This document shows, in pieces, positions 1 to 11,831 of a stretch of DNA of 64,000 nt. Every line of letters starts with the position of its first letter. The first letter of the stretch is position 1. The position numbers and the translations under genes were made by a program. Source of the DNA: Bemisia tabaci (taxonomy: Eukaryota > Arthropoda > Insecta > Hemiptera > Aleyrodidae); assembly GCF_918797505.1 (NCBI RefSeq), contig NC_092795.1:5551434-5615433 (forward strand), in the 5' to 3' direction. Under the pieces are notes generated by a model. The model was not told the DNA's origin. It searched no databases and saw nothing but the letters and a program-made list of their open reading frames with translations.

Positions 1-280
1 AAGCCAAAAAAAAAGCGACAAAAACGTACCCAAAAACGGTTTGCAGTGGGCAAGTCTGTGGTGCGTGTAGACTTAAACTCTCAGAAAATCAAATTCTTGG
101 CTGATCCTAATTTCGAGATACCGCAATTTGAAATTTTCATAGTGAATGGAAGTTTTCTATTAGTTCAGTTAACAATTGGATGAATTGCATTCAAAAAGAG
201 AAGGGAAGGCGAAAGGTCTCAGAAAATCTATAGACCTTGACGGATTTCAGTAGCAATTATGTGTCGTAAAACGTCCTATT

Positions 281-773
281 TTTTTTTTTTTTTTTATTTT
301 TTTTTTTTATTTTTTTTTTATTATCAATACCACGAGAATAATCCAGCAGAGTGTACAAACGTTTCAAAATCATGAGTTGAAAAACGCAGACTTCGAGAGT
401 TTAAATATTATAGCTTAACACAGAGCAGCGTGCTGTCAGCGCGTAACGCGCGCTGGCGCCTACATACCTAACAGGGATACTTCACGCATTGCGCAATGCG
501 TAGAGTATCCCTGTTAGGTTTGTAGGCGCTGGCCGCTCGCCCGCCGAGCCGCAGCGTGCCCACGGCGCCTCAAGCAACTATTCCACAACAGAGGTGTTGC
601 ACAGTATCATACGAAATTGAAGGCGCTCCAACATATTAAGAATGACAGGCATTCTTTAAAAGTATGGAGCTTTTCTCGCAAGATGAATCACGTTACTACG
701 GCACAAAAAGAGAGCAGCATGCAGTCCAAAAAATCCCTAAGTCCTACCATCTATATTTAATAACGTTCAGCAT
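281..773. repeat. Interspersed repeat family R1, copy 1
   Basis: The poly-T tract (281-321) leads into a ~450-bp repeat also present at 12788-13252 and 18475-18979. Shared landmarks: AATAATCCAGCAGAGTGT, a central palindrome (451-530, CCTAACAGGGATAC / GTATCCCTGTTAGG), CGCCGCAGCGTGCC-like GC block, AACAGAGGTGTTGCACAGTA, and the end TAATAACGTTCAGCA. No TIRs and no ORF. The type is unknown; it may be a SINE-like or other non-autonomous element. Confidence 0.75.
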
Positions 774-1930
774 AATTTGTGAATTCAGTAGAGGAGAAAG
801 TGACTCGAAAAAAATTTGTTTTCTCTGGTGAAATCTGGTGACGATTAAAAGCTCACACTGCGTATCTCCTTAGCACGGTAGTATAGGAGAAAGTCATCCA
901 AAGTGAAAGTCCCCCTTTCTATTTTTGAGAGCGCAGCCTACGAGGGCGAACCACAGAGCGGCCTGAGGGTCTACCCTCCACTCGAATTATCGAAACAAAA
1001 TTTCGGATACTTTATCTTACTGTGCACACGACTCAAAGCATTCAGGCATCCAGTCAGAGGTACACCTAGAGTACCTGTAAAGCGAGAGTATGGACAGATC
1101 GCTTCATGGAGAGCTTAGGGCCCAAAAGTGCAGCCACCCTTCTAACCAACTTCTGACGCACTAAATTTCACTGCCAGTCTGTGGATTCCAATTCTAACGA
1201 AGATGGTTAAGGTAGTACATAAATGAGCGTTCTTCCACAAAAATGAGTAAATTTATGCAAAAACTAAGTCAAATACGTGCTTTATAAACGATGGTTCGTA
1301 ACAATTGTATTAATAAATCGTTCTGGATAATTGAAATTCATAAGTTGGCTGCATTTCTGGGCCCTAACTTTATTCGCGGAGGCATCGGTGAAGGCCTGAT
1401 GGATTTTCGGAGTTTCACATCTGTCTATACTCTCGCTAAACAGGTACTCTAGGTACACCCTTAGAAGAGAGGAACGGCGATGTGTCTCTTTCGTTTCATG
1501 TCACCCTGTTCGCCGATCGGGACTCTTGGATCTCGTAGGTGCATGTAGCGTCGTTTTACTTGACGAATCGCCTCGTTTCCCCCGGGGAGGGATCGCGGGC
1601 TCCGGGGCACTTGATCGATTTTTGCCGGCGGCCCCTTGGACAGGGTTGTTGGTCAAAGGAGCGCAAGTTTGAAGGGTAGCAGGGTCCCCGGCTCCCTGCC
1701 CCCCTTCCCCCTTCTCCGTCGTCGGGGGTTAAACCCTTTGCATGAGGCTCATGAATCAAGCACGGCTCTGCCGCAGTGTGCAACACGGGAATTACCGTCG
1801 ACTGATTGCAATTTGCGGACGGCGGCTCACTTAGTCAGCCGCACGGTGGACGCAACTACCGGGAAACTGGATTTACCGGCCCAAACGGTGATTGTCTTCG
1901 TCTCAGTCGACGGAAATCGAGTGTTTTGTT
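774..1930. other. No gene; foldback MITE and GC-rich DNA
   Basis: Apart from the foldback 1059-1460, this holds GC-rich unique DNA (1560-1750, with GGGGAGGGATCGCGGGC and CCCCCCTTCCCCC runs). The opposing frames at 1556-1786 and 1636-1953 overlap each other and look compositional. Confidence 0.4.
1059..1460. mobile_element. ~400-bp foldback MITE
   Basis: GGTACACCTAGAGTACCTGT / AACAGGTACTCTAGGTACACC, AGCGAGAGTATGGACAGATC / ATCTGTCTATACTCTCGCT, and GGGCCCAAAAGTGCAGCCA / TGGCTGCATTTCTGGGCCC in mirror order. The last outer bases form a small palindrome. Confidence 0.72.
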
Positions 1931-2290
1931 TTACACAAAAAAAAAGTTGCTGAATAACATCAAGGATGTTAAAAATGGACTGCATTTTGCAATTTGGAGC
2001 TATAAATTCTGGCTCATCTGAAAAAAAAACAAGTATGAGCATTTGGGAAACTAATGGCACACACGTTGTTTTTAAACCGGGCCGGAATTTATAGCTCCTA
2101 ATCGCAAAATGTAGTGCAAATATGTGTGACAACTCTTGAATGATGTTATGAACACTCCGGCTGTTAAAGTAACATCTTATGGGGGTGGGATGTTACTTTA
2201 ACAGCTAGAGTGTTCAAAACATCATTCAAGAATTGTCGCCCATATTTTTAACATCCGGGATGTTACTTCATCAACTTTTTTTTCGGTGTA
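1931..2290. mobile_element. Foldback MITE with a nested MITE
   Basis: Outer ends ACACAAAAAAAAAGTTGCTG / CATCAACTTTTTTTTCGGTGT, then AACATC(A)AGGATGTTAAAAAT / ATTTTTAACATCCGGGATGTT. Inside is a second perfect palindrome (AATGATGTTATGAACACTC / GAGTGTTCAAAACATCATT). The left arm is interrupted by 1977-2119. Confidence 0.76.
1977..2119. mobile_element. GGACTGCATTTTGCAAT MITE, nested
   Basis: ACTGCATTTTGCAATTTGGAG / CTCCTAATCGCAAAATGTAGT terminal arms and CTATAAATTC / GGAATTTATAG subterminal arms. Same family as 19805-19933, which is very similar. Confidence 0.78.
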
Positions 2291-2540
2291 TATGTTGGAT
2301 GCTCCGCAGCCCGTGACAAAGGATACAATAGTAACGATTCAAACAGCGGGTAACAAGGTTTTTTACATAAATCACACCAAAACGTTCCTGCTGAGGACGC
2401 AGTCTTCTTTAGTTGGATGAAAAACAATGAAAACTTTTAGTACTTAGTACTTGGCTGTAGCTTTGAAAACGAGAGGAAATGTCAAAGTATTATTCGATGC
2501 AAATTATATTCGAATTATAGAATTCTGAAATTCGTACATT

Positions 2541-2737
2541 CACTGAAAAAAAGGATGTTGCATTAACATTCTGGGTGTAAAAAAGTGTGCAACAACTCAA
2601 AAAAATGCTGAGTTAACCGCCACAACAGTTAGCTTTACGAATCTTTGACATTGCCATAGTAACTGCTGTGGCTGCTAACTCAGCGTTTTGTGAGTTGTCG
2701 CACACTTTTTTACATCCAGCATCCTTTTTTTTCGGTG
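2541..2737. mobile_element. 197-bp foldback MITE, CACTGAAAAAAAGGATG ends
   Basis: CACTGAAAAAAAGGATGTTG / CATCCTTTTTTTTCGGTG, then GTAAAAAAGTGTGCAACAAC / GTTGTCGCACACTTTTTTAC and TGCTGAGTTA / TAACTCAGCG; the arms cover most of the element. Family members at 28768-28974 and 31168-31374. Confidence 0.8.
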
Positions 2738-2829
2738 TTGTCTGGTGATCCGGGTGGTCCACGGTTAAAATTGTCCATATTTATGATCGCTACATTCTAA
2801 TGCCAAATTTGGCTTGCTCAGCTGCATAG

Positions 2830-2893
2830 AACATGGTGATTGATTGAAAAAAAAAATTCACCAACATTTTTGTTTAATCAATCACCATGTTTT
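2830..2893. repeat. 64-bp hairpin
   Basis: AACATGGTGATTGATT / AATCAATCACCATGTT (16 bp perfect) around an A/T-rich loop. Confidence 0.7.
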
Positions 2894-3389
2894 ATGCTTA
2901 CTTTGGGTTTCTTTAAGTTACTTCCTTTGGTTCAGATCAACCAAAAGGGCTTGATTGATCGACCGAAGTTCTGGTTAAATTTGTAACTCTCTAAACATAT
3001 AAACATTTCATCCTTGGAAATTTGGCAACGCATAATACTCAATACAGCATCATTGCATAGAATGGCGGTCCTGTATCCTTTTAAAAATACGCAGAACACA
3101 ATTTGCGTGAAGAAAATCACTAAAACTAAACCTTAACTAAGATATCAACATTGCTACCGCTCGGGAAATAATATGAATTTACAGTCTTAAGATGACGAGA
3201 GTCAGTGCATCAAATCGCGTTCTATGACGGTTTGCCACGCCACTTACTCGAGCAGTGTTCCTACCCGCCCTGTCTTCCTAAAAAAGTAAAGTTTCCATAT
3301 TTTTATCCCGCAGAGCTTGTTGCCGTAACTTTTTGTGTGCGATTAAGGATTTTTCAAGAACGGAAAGTTTGAACATAAGAATTGAAAAC

Positions 3390-3512
3390 CGTTAATATCT
3401 TGGTTAGGACTTACTCTCAATAATTTCCGTAGCGCAGCTCTCCGTAAAATTTGATGCGAAAACTTACATGATAATTCTCCATTTTGCACCTTGTCTAGTT
3501 ATGCATTGTTCC
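3390..3512 (+). mobile_element. Diverged solo arm of the CAATGGACC family
   Basis: GTTAATATCTTGGTTAGGAC, AATAATTTCCGTAGCGC and CACCTTGTCTAGTTATGCATTG follow the arm order with substitutions. Confidence 0.45.
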
Positions 3513-4544
3513 CTCTTTTTATGAGTGAATAGTTAGGGTCGACTTTTAAATTGTTACGTCACGGTTCCTTGATTAAAGAGTAAGCAGAAATGGTTATTGG
3601 TATTATTTAAAAAGGAAAAGAAACAAATGGACAGGAAAAGGCGCATCCAATAAGTACCTCTGCAGGTGAATGCATTGATCAGCCTCCATAACAACGCCTT
3701 GATACAACTATTCGTACTCAACGGTTGTCTGAGTTGCATACACAAATAAATGAAGGCGTTTTTGCGTGCGAGAGACGCGACACATTTAACGTAAGTTGCT
3801 AAACATATGATGCAGGTAACGCACCCTATAACGATTTTACCTTATTATTGGTATACAGTATAACAGAACTGGCCATGCAATGCCGCTGGATCAACTATCG
3901 AACGTTGCCAAATTTCTACGAATGAAATGTTTATGTTTTTACTTTTATTACAAATATTTTTTTATAAAATGTTTAAGTTTACCAGAATTAATTGTGGAGA
4001 ACCCTCTCTGAAAAATTAAAAAGAAAATTCACCATGGTTATTCTGATATTGTTTTGTCACCCTGTGTTTGTTCGGAAAAATCTCAAAGCAGACTTTGATT
4101 TTTTTCCGTCGATAAAAGATTAACTTTACGAAGAAATTTGTAGTTCTTTCTTTTAAGGTATTTGCAAGTGCAACTTAAACTCGAGAGCATGCGAAAAAGT
4201 TGCACATAACTTTTAAACTGAAGCGAAAAACTGATATAGAAGTGTTCACAATTCCAATTCTCAGTTCCTTTTGAAAGTCATGGAATTCTTTAATATACCA
4301 TGTTAAAGTCTAAAATTGTTGGATTTTAATGACTTTTTGTGAGACGCACATGAGCTAAACCGTTCGCAATTCATTTTTCACGGTTTGGCATTTGAGGTTT
4401 TCGAAAGAAAACTCAAATATCAATCCTTTTTTCAACAAAAATGGACAATAATTACTTTGAGGAAAATCTTTCTTTTGTTGACTAAGGTCCCTAAGTGGAC
4501 GGTCAAATAACTTAATGAAGTAGATGTTTCCGTGGTTTAATGCT

Positions 4545-4705
4545 GTCGTTGCGATGAAGCCCGAATCATATGGGCTACACTTCTCAATACGACTACTATT
4601 TCTGGCATATTTCAGGAACGACATATGTGCCATTATTTTCCCAACGCAGATTGGTGCTTATATGAACGAGCCAGAAATGATATTTCCGCATCGAACAATG
4701 GAGTC
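4545..4705. mobile_element. Diverged copy of the TGCATTTTGC MITE family
   Basis: Retains GCCATTATTTTCCCAACGC, GGTGCTTATATGAACGAGCC and CAGAAATGATATTTCCGC in family order. Terminal arms are degraded. Confidence 0.5.
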
Positions 4706-4811
4706 CAAATATTTTCGAGATTATTGTGCGCCTGGAGGTTCGCGGTAAAGTTCAGAGGGGCCTCAATCGCATGATCTCGAACAGTTCATCAAGACTCGCT
4801 GAGAGCATGGT

Positions 4812-5065
4812 CTGCCGTGTCGAGGATAAACGACGTATCTGCATCCAAACGTTGCCAAATTTACATTGTCAAAAACCGAATTTGTTGACACTTAATATTT
4901 ACATTCCCCTAAATTTTTTTTACAGAATTTTATGTATAAATTAATGTCGAGCTGGTCATAAACTTTTAATGAAACCTAATATTGCAATTTTTCCTGGAAA
5001 TGAATATTTTTAGATGAAATTTGGCATCGTTCGGATATGCATACGACGTTTTCCCTCGAAGCTCG
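4812..5065. mobile_element. Old GTGCTAAGG-family MITE
   Basis: CTGCCGTGTCGAGGATAAACG and CAAACGTTGCCAAATTTAC at the left, AAATTTGGCATCGTTCGG and GCATACGACGTTTTCCCTCG at the right: diverged terminal inverted repeats of the family. Confidence 0.6.
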
Positions 5066-5143
5066 AGGGCTCATCGCCTTGCAGCTTGCAGGGAAGCATG
5101 TCAAGTATAAAAATAACAAACGGGAGCGTAACAAGGTTAAAAA

Positions 5144-5267
5144 TCGTCGCTCCTCTGACGTAAGGGCGTATCTCAATTTGTACATGAACCCTGTTCTCCG
5201 TATAAATCTATGCTTTCCGGGGCTCATGTAGGAGTAGAGATAAGTTCTTACGTCAGAGGAGCGACGA
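5144..5267. mobile_element. 124-bp MITE, TCGTCGCTCCTCTGACGTAAG ends
   Basis: TCGTCGCTCCTCTGACGTAA / TTACGTCAGAGGAGCGACGA, perfect over about 21 bp. Centre TGAACCCTGTTCTCC...GGGGCTCATG. Copies at 56313-56435 and, broken, at 16621-16945. Confidence 0.82.
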
Positions 5268-5754
5268 AATGAGAGCGAGGACCGGAAAAAAGGTCCGAAA
5301 AGGGTATTCCGGCATCACTCTCGACCCGGGCACCGCAGATAACGACGGAGATTTGATTATTATTTAAGTCCCGGACTCCGCATGAGAAAAACACGAGTCA
5401 CGGATCTTCCGCCGGATCCGGAGAAAAACGCAACTTCCGCAATCGGAAACAAGCAGTGAACTCCAACACAATGTGTTGATAAGGCGCGTCATTAACTCGC
5501 ACATATCAACCCCTTTAGTTTTCATTTACAGAGATTTCAAAAAAGGCAAGCAGCACAACAAGAGAATTCACGATCCAACACTGCAAGGTCAACGACGCAC
5601 CTTCACGAGACCGTGTATTGTGAATCTAGAAAGCTATTCGAACAAATTTAAGTTTTTTGATCTGCCTCAAGCAAAATCTTTTCAGATTCTTGAAGAAAAG
5701 TGCTACGGAAAAATTTAAGCGAAGAAAGGAAAAATTCTGTCGAACTCCTAGAAG

Positions 5755-5900
5755 ATAAAGTCGATTTAAAGGTATTTTGGGGCTTATTTTGGGAGTTGAT
5801 TTCGGTAATTTTCGTTGCGCGAATCGTGTTTTACGTGAAATTCTGGTCAAGAAACATGTATCAGAATGCCTAAAATCGTACCTTGTCTAGTGGTCCATTG
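5755..5900 (+). mobile_element. Solo right arm of the CAATGGACC family
   Basis: GTAATTTTCGTTGCGCGAATC, TTTTACGTGAAATTCTGG and ACCTTGTCTAGTGGTCCATTG correspond to the right arm of 25338-25893. No left arm nearby. Confidence 0.6.
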
Positions 5901-8474
5901 TCTTAAATATGTCTTGATTTTGTTATTTTAAACGTCTTTTCATGCAAAGAAGCTCAACCATGCCCATGCTTTATTCATTCATGAATTGAAAGTAAGCAAT
6001 CCACATCCCGAAAATCTACCGATTTGCCGTAAAAAATCGCAGAAACTTGATATACCAGGTCGATGTACCCACTCTTTGAATTTACCAATCAATTTAGTGA
6101 GTGCACGTATGTGAAAGTCAAAATGCTATAGTCATTTTGGGTGCATTCATTTTTCATGAAACAATTGTAAGTAATTTCAATCCCGAAAAACCATAAATTT
6201 TCCGTAAAATAAAAAAAATCAAAATATGTCGACTCCCTGACGTGAAAATTAAATTCTACGTGTGAAAATACTTATGTATCGATATGCTGAACAGAATGCC
6301 CGCCTCTCCTCGTAATTTACAAACCGTTCCTATACTCATCTCAAAATTTTTCTCAGAGCTTTGTGTTATTATCAGCTTCCATTTAAACCCCGGTTTGATG
6401 GCCGAATCGGCTGCCCAAAAAGCAAGCCATTTTTGAAGGGCTCTATGAGAAATTCGTGATATTATCAGCTCTCAGGAAATCACTCCATGGGTAAAATTGC
6501 TGGTATAAATTTTCGAGTGCTTAAAATAATCGTATTCAAGAAACTAAGGCATTAAACTATGGAGTCAATTTCGTTTTAATAATATAACGGGATTTACTTG
6601 TCTTCAGGTCAAAACTCATACAAGAAAGCCCCTTGCAAGAGGCTAATTTTTTGTAATTTCACTCAATTTTTTCTCCTTTTTATAATTGAATTGCTTGTCA
6701 AATTCTGAGGTCAATCATATTAAATTGTAATTTATACATTTCTTTTTTCCCCCTTCATTTTATTTTTTGTTTGGAGAAGTTTTGTTGATTTCTTCGGATT
6801 TCGAATACTGTAACTTCTCTTCTAATTGGCCGATTTTTATGAATGAGACCTCTTTTAATTCGTGTTTTAACGGAAAGTAAGGAAAAAATTGCTAAAAACT
6901 CGCGAAACAATTTTTTTTTTTTAAATTGGACGAATCCTAGCGTGACGGTGAAATGGTTAATGAAGCGTAAGTAATTGGGCGAGGGGCTGAGGATCCCGGC
7001 CTCGCTTGGCGACCGTCATTAGCCAAGTCTTTGTAAGTTTAATGCGATTAAAGAGGTCATGGACTATATTTTACTAAATGGAAAAAATGGTTGTCTATTA
7101 TCATTTTTGCATTTTAATCTTTGATATTTATATATAAGGTGAGTATTATATATAGATGCAAAAATTAAAACATAAATTGAGTTTAACAAATTTTATCTTA
7201 GAATTATTCCATATTATTTAGATACCATTGAATTTTAGCTTACTTAAGTTGAGCTCAAATTTAGTTGCTTTTTCTGTTGTTTTTCGTATTGTTCGTCGAG
7301 ACGCCGACGCAGTGATCAGGAGCGTGGGGAAGAGAGGGGTAAGTGGATTCCTGTATGAGCCACGTTTAGCTAATGGTCTAATGAGTCTCGAGGCTCATCA
7401 CAGATTGCACTTACACAGATTGCACTATCATGAGTGGCGGTAGCCACCACCGGGCAAGTAACCTATCCTCCAACAATTGGCAACACAGCACAGCCCGGTC
7501 GAGGCAATGACACCATAGTTACACGAACTTGGCTTATTTGGGTTTTTCAGAGCACGGGTACCAACTTTTGAACAGTATAACCGAGGTTACAGATCTGTCA
7601 AAGCAACGTTTTGAACAAAACGGAGGAGTTAGATTCTCATTCCGAGAGTGCCGACCTGCTCAGCCATCCTCGAATCAATTCGCTTGATTCTGCTTATATA
7701 TGCATATTTTAAATCAGCGCGTCGCATTCTTAGGCTTTTTTTAAAAAAACCAAGTAACGTAGACTCTTGGTATTCACTGCACATAAACTAGCGACCCCCA
7801 GAATGAGAAACAACTTTAAATCATAATTATTGATGGATAAATAAACTTTTTACACGCTTTGGAAAATCTCAAAAGTTCGCGGTAGTCACTTTTCGGTAAG
7901 GAACTAAGGGACTCGGTTATTGTATCGAGCAGGGTTCGAAACGATCGCAAAGGCGGTATACTACGTATACGCGCCAAAACTCCGAGATAGGTGCTTTCGG
8001 AGCGACGCGCGCGCCCTGCTTTGAATAATATATTCAAGTATAAATAAATAAATGATAAGGTGAATCGGGGAATCAAAAATAACGAATCGGGATTTTAAGA
8101 CGGGTCACTGAATATTGTGACCGGGGAATAATGAGAGCAGGCCCGCGTTTACGCTTGTTTTGCGTGGGGGAGTCGCCGCCTCGGCCAATCCGCCACCGTC
8201 GTTTCGATCCATCGATTTCGGTCGTGCGTTGGAATCCGGGGAGTTTGTTGGCCCCCGTTTCCCGTAGACTTCCGGGTGGACGAGACTTTTATTTCCGGAA
8301 ACAGAATCGGTAAATTCGAGTGGGGTATGGTCAGTTTTGACCACGACGATTCTTCTCGACCGGTGACCTTCGTGCGGGAGGATCGGAAAACTCGTCTATC
8401 AAGGTCGTGTATTTTTAAGCACACATTCATGCAAGGGCCTAAAGATTTCCTTCTTTTGTATCTTGCCCACTCCT
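5901..8474. other. No gene seen
   Basis: A/T-rich sequence up to about 7200; a GAGCC...GGCTC remnant near 7355-7400 and a doubled CACAGATTGCACT near 7400-7430; then GC-richer unique DNA around 8120-8400 next to the first MITE cluster. Frames at 8131-8550 on both strands partly run into the 8475-8700 palindrome. Confidence 0.4.
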
Positions 8475-8700
8475 CATTGGAAAAAAACCACATTGGATCT
8501 AGAGTCCAGACTCTTGAAAACATTGACTCGAAAAAGGACTCTTGATTCAATCAGATTTAAGCTTAAATCAAAAGGAAATCCGCTCAAATTAAGAGGCTTG
8601 ACTCTTGATTTAAGCTTAAATCTGATTGAATCAAGAATATTTTTTCTGGTCGATGTTTTTAAGAGTCTGGACTCTAGATCCAATGTGTTTTTTTCCAGTG
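8475..8700. mobile_element. 226-bp foldback MITE, CATTGGAAAAAAACC ends
   Basis: The terminal repeat ACATTGGATCTAGAGTCCAG / CTGGACTCTAGATCCAATGT continues through TCTTGAAAACAT and GACTCTTGATTCAATCAG, so almost the whole element is one palindrome. Same family at 31377-31603. All open frames across it are palindrome artefacts. Confidence 0.82.
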
Positions 8701-9023
8701 CTCTTGATAACGCCATATGGACGCAATTACACCAAAAGGAACTATGTCCCACGCAATCCCTATGCACATAGGTCCTTTTGGCAAAAATACGTTCATATGA
8801 GCCTCCAGACGATGCAAAATTTCCTCCGGTAAAATACAAATTTTCAGAGACGCTTCAGGAATATTTGTCTCCCAATCTTCCCGACGATTTCACGCGCAAT
8901 TCATTCTTACTTTTCGGAAAATTTCACAATAAATACTTGACTTTCTTCAAAAATGGTTTTTTTCATGGTGGAAAATTTGGCAACGTCTGAATGCTCATAC
9001 GGTGTTATTCCTCAATACGCCAG
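8696..9023. mobile_element. GTGCTAAGGAAAAACGCC-family MITE with insertion
   Basis: Left end CAGTGCTCTTGATAACGCCATAT is cut by a GGACGT-family element (8719-8794), resuming ATATGAGCCTCCAGACGATGC. The right end is TTTGGCAACGTCTGAATGC, TCATACGGTGTTATTCCTC. ATAT is duplicated at the insertion. Confidence 0.68.
8719..8794. mobile_element. Short GGACG palindromic MITE (nested)
   Basis: 76 bp: GGACGCAATTACACCAAAAG / CTTTTGGCAAAAATACGTTC arms around GAACTATGTCC...GCACATAGGTCC. An internally shortened copy of the family at 62686-62807. Confidence 0.7.
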
Positions 9024-9057
9024 CGCTTCTTGATTTCGATCGTTGCTCTCTCAATAT

Positions 9058-9181
9058 GGACGTGTTTTTGCCAAAGAGAACTATGTGCATTAAGACATGA
9101 GCCCCGAGACCCTTAAGAATATTTATGCATAACAGGGCTCGCAGCATAATGCACATAGTTCCGTTGGGCAGAAATGCGTCC
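9058..9181. mobile_element. 124-bp palindromic MITE, GGACGT family
   Basis: GGACGTGTTTTTGCCAAAGAG / CGTTGGGCAGAAATGCGTCC arms with AACTATGTGCATTA inner arms. Flanked by ATAT on both sides, a possible short target duplication. Confidence 0.78.
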
Positions 9182-11502
9182 ATATAAAAGTTCTCACAAG
9201 ATTACTTACGCAGGAGGAGGATAAACACTTGAGTGGTTCAAATTGCAAAAGCACGTAACTCGGTTGTGACATTTTGAAACTTTCCGATTTTTTTTTTTTT
9301 TTTTTCCCGAGAAGAATAAAACCAATAGACATTATTATTCGAAATATTCTAAGAACACTCTGCACAAGATGAGGCAAGCATGTATGGTGAAAACTTCGAT
9401 ACAAGATGTTTGAAAGAAGATATTACCGAAGAGAAATGTCGCAAATAGAGATTTAGAGATTTGTAATGATTTGAAAAATGAAATAACACACGAAAAACAA
9501 GACTTGAAATGTGAAAAATGTTAAAGAGGGAAGTTTAAAGTTTCATTGACGTCGTGATCGTTGACACTGTGATCATATTTCATAAAAGTCGGAATTTTAG
9601 CGGCTCTGGTGCTTGCACTAGAGCTGCTATTCCGGACGGTCCCAGCTGGGGAGTATCAATGGACCATATTACATTGGAGAGACCGCGCGTTGGTTGATGG
9701 GAATCGGCGCCATTTTCGACTATGTACCTTGTCATGACTTTATTTTATTGCATATTGTTTTATTGTTAGCCAATGCTATGTTGTGTAGTGTATTTTTGGA
9801 ATCATGGTGATACAGTCAATAATTCAAAACTTGTCTGTGCTTTAATCTCGTGATGGAAAAAATGTACTTTACGTTCAAAATTTGAAATTTTGAATTTTAA
9901 AGTTTTCGCGGTTTTTTGGAAGAATGCAGTGGTTGGAGCTTCCTAGGCATATTACTCGATATCAGCTGATAGAAAACAAAGGTTACCAAGGAAACCGTAA
10001 ACGTTTAACAACTATCGTGGCCATCGGGGCGATTATTGAAATGACATCGCCAGATCCGCTTTCCGACGCGAATGCGTCGGAGCTTACTGCTTGTTTTATT
10101 TTTGGATGATCATGGTGTCAACAAAAACTTAGAAAAACTGTTTGTTGACACCGTAATCGTTGACACCATGCCGCGTAATCGCTTAAGTCCGTGATTGGTC
10201 TGTGAGAATGTTTCAAAATACCGAATAGTGTTTCAAGAGCGAATATCTTGCGAGGATCGAATGATGCAACGCGGCGTTTAATTTGTCTCTGTTCACGAAT
10301 GAGTTGGACCAGTGAGCTTCAAGGCCCCCCGCTCCCCTCTCTTTTCTTGGTTAGAACCTCCCTTAGCGTATGAAAAGTACATGATTATACATATACAAAA
10401 CTGACCTTGGTTTCATCCCATTACGCGTCAGTTTTTCGGAGAGAACTTCGGCTTCCCGGAAAATCCCTTCGAGACGGGGGGAAGTGGATGTCATTTTCAG
10501 TTCCAACGCTTACAATCCCTACAGAAGCATCATCAAAAGTGCTTGACTTTATTCTCTCAAACTCTTGTGTTTCTATGTAATAAATAAGATACCGAAATTA
10601 TCACTCCAACAACTCTGAGCCATCAAAAAATCTTACGTTCCAAAGACTTTTCAAAAGCCATCAGTCATTCGAGAAATGAATAAATGATTACAGCACCTCG
10701 AAATTTTGAACCAAAGATGGGATCAAAATAAGTAGGGGCTCATACAAAATGTGTTTAAATGTAGATTGCATCCGTGAGACGTCAAGTAAATAAAAATAAA
10801 AATCAGGATAAATCATCGAACACGCCTCTCGAGCAATATATGAGTTATATTTTTATTCATTTGAGAGCCGGCTCTTACTTAGCCTTTTTGCAGTTTATTC
10901 ACTTTTCGCGCGAAGAAAAGTATGCCAGTGGGATCCCTCGCTTCCATGCTCTGCCAGTTTGACAACGTCTCTCCGACTTGAAGTATTTCTGAAGTCTGAA
11001 AGAACATTTGATGATTTCTTATTAGCAGCTTCTCCACTCTTTTGAGGTCGTCTTTTCGTACTAACGAGGCCCTTTACCTTCTCTCCCTTCCCACCACTTG
11101 TACTACTCCGCACGCTGAGGAACATAAACTCCGTTTTCACGTGGGTCGTGGAGAATATAAAGCTATAAGGACACCGAGGACCATCCTAGAATGTAGTAAC
11201 TTTTTTTAGTAGAGGAGGCTTTCTCTGGAGGCCCTTTTTGGCTCGATTGTGATGGATACCTCTCTATGAACAATTTTGCCCGTTCAATCTTTCGGTGATC
11301 CCACTGAGTAGAAAATACATACATATGTGAATGTTTTCTTCATCTTTATACTCACATTAAAAATGATTGGTTGAGACGTAAGGAACGAAAGAGTGCGTGA
11401 GATAATGGACGCTGAGCAGGTTAGCATTCATGAAATCATGACCAAACACCTTGTCTTGAAAGGAAAAGAAGCTGTTATACCGTCGCTTTTCCGAAAGAAG
11501 GA
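9182..11502. other. No gene seen
   Basis: Mostly unique A/T-rich DNA. Noted: a T/A run at 9288-9305, the GTTGACACC repeats, a C-rich stretch near 10325. Frames up to 81 codons are without recognisable content. Confidence 0.35.
10104..10171. repeat. Inverted/direct GTTGACACC repeats
   Basis: ATGATCATGGTGTCAACA, then GTTGACACCGTAATCG, then GTTGACACCATG: a hairpin with an extra direct copy. A related motif, GATCGTTGACACTGTGATC, is at 9555-9575. Confidence 0.5.
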
Positions 11503-11605
11503 ATGCAACTCTATTCCAAGGCTGCAAAGTTGACTCAACCTATTTATTTTTTTTACGTGAATGTACCCGCGCAATTTTCGTCCAAAATGTTTTGAATTAT
11601 TGAGA
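11503..11605 (+). repeat. Interspersed repeat shared with 15960-16075 and 20695-20810
   Basis: ATTCCAAGGCTGCAAAGTTG ACTCAA, a T-rich run, then ATGTACCCGCGCAATTTTCG TCCAAAAT. The same order occurs at 15975-16072 (direct) and 20700-20810 (reverse, CCTCGG...GCAGGTACATTTTT). No termini resolved. Confidence 0.5.
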
Positions 11606-11831
11606 TCAGATGAAAAAACGGCAAAATTTTTAGTTAGAAATGCTCAAGATTCTCGTGGTAAAAATGCAATTTGAGCAAAGAAATTTGGTGCCATTGCAAT
11701 GCACTTATATTTTTTCGTGAAGGAAACAACGATATCGCTGATGAGTTCAATTCTGAAATGATTTGCATCTCCACTGAGGTTTACATGAAACTTTGATAAG
11801 GAATCATGTGTGACGGCGCTTAATTTCTCAC

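Noticed and set aside
8149..8550. 133-codon minus-strand frame and plus frame 8131-8545
   Set aside because: Partly in a foldback MITE and matched by an equally long frame on the other strand; no domain.
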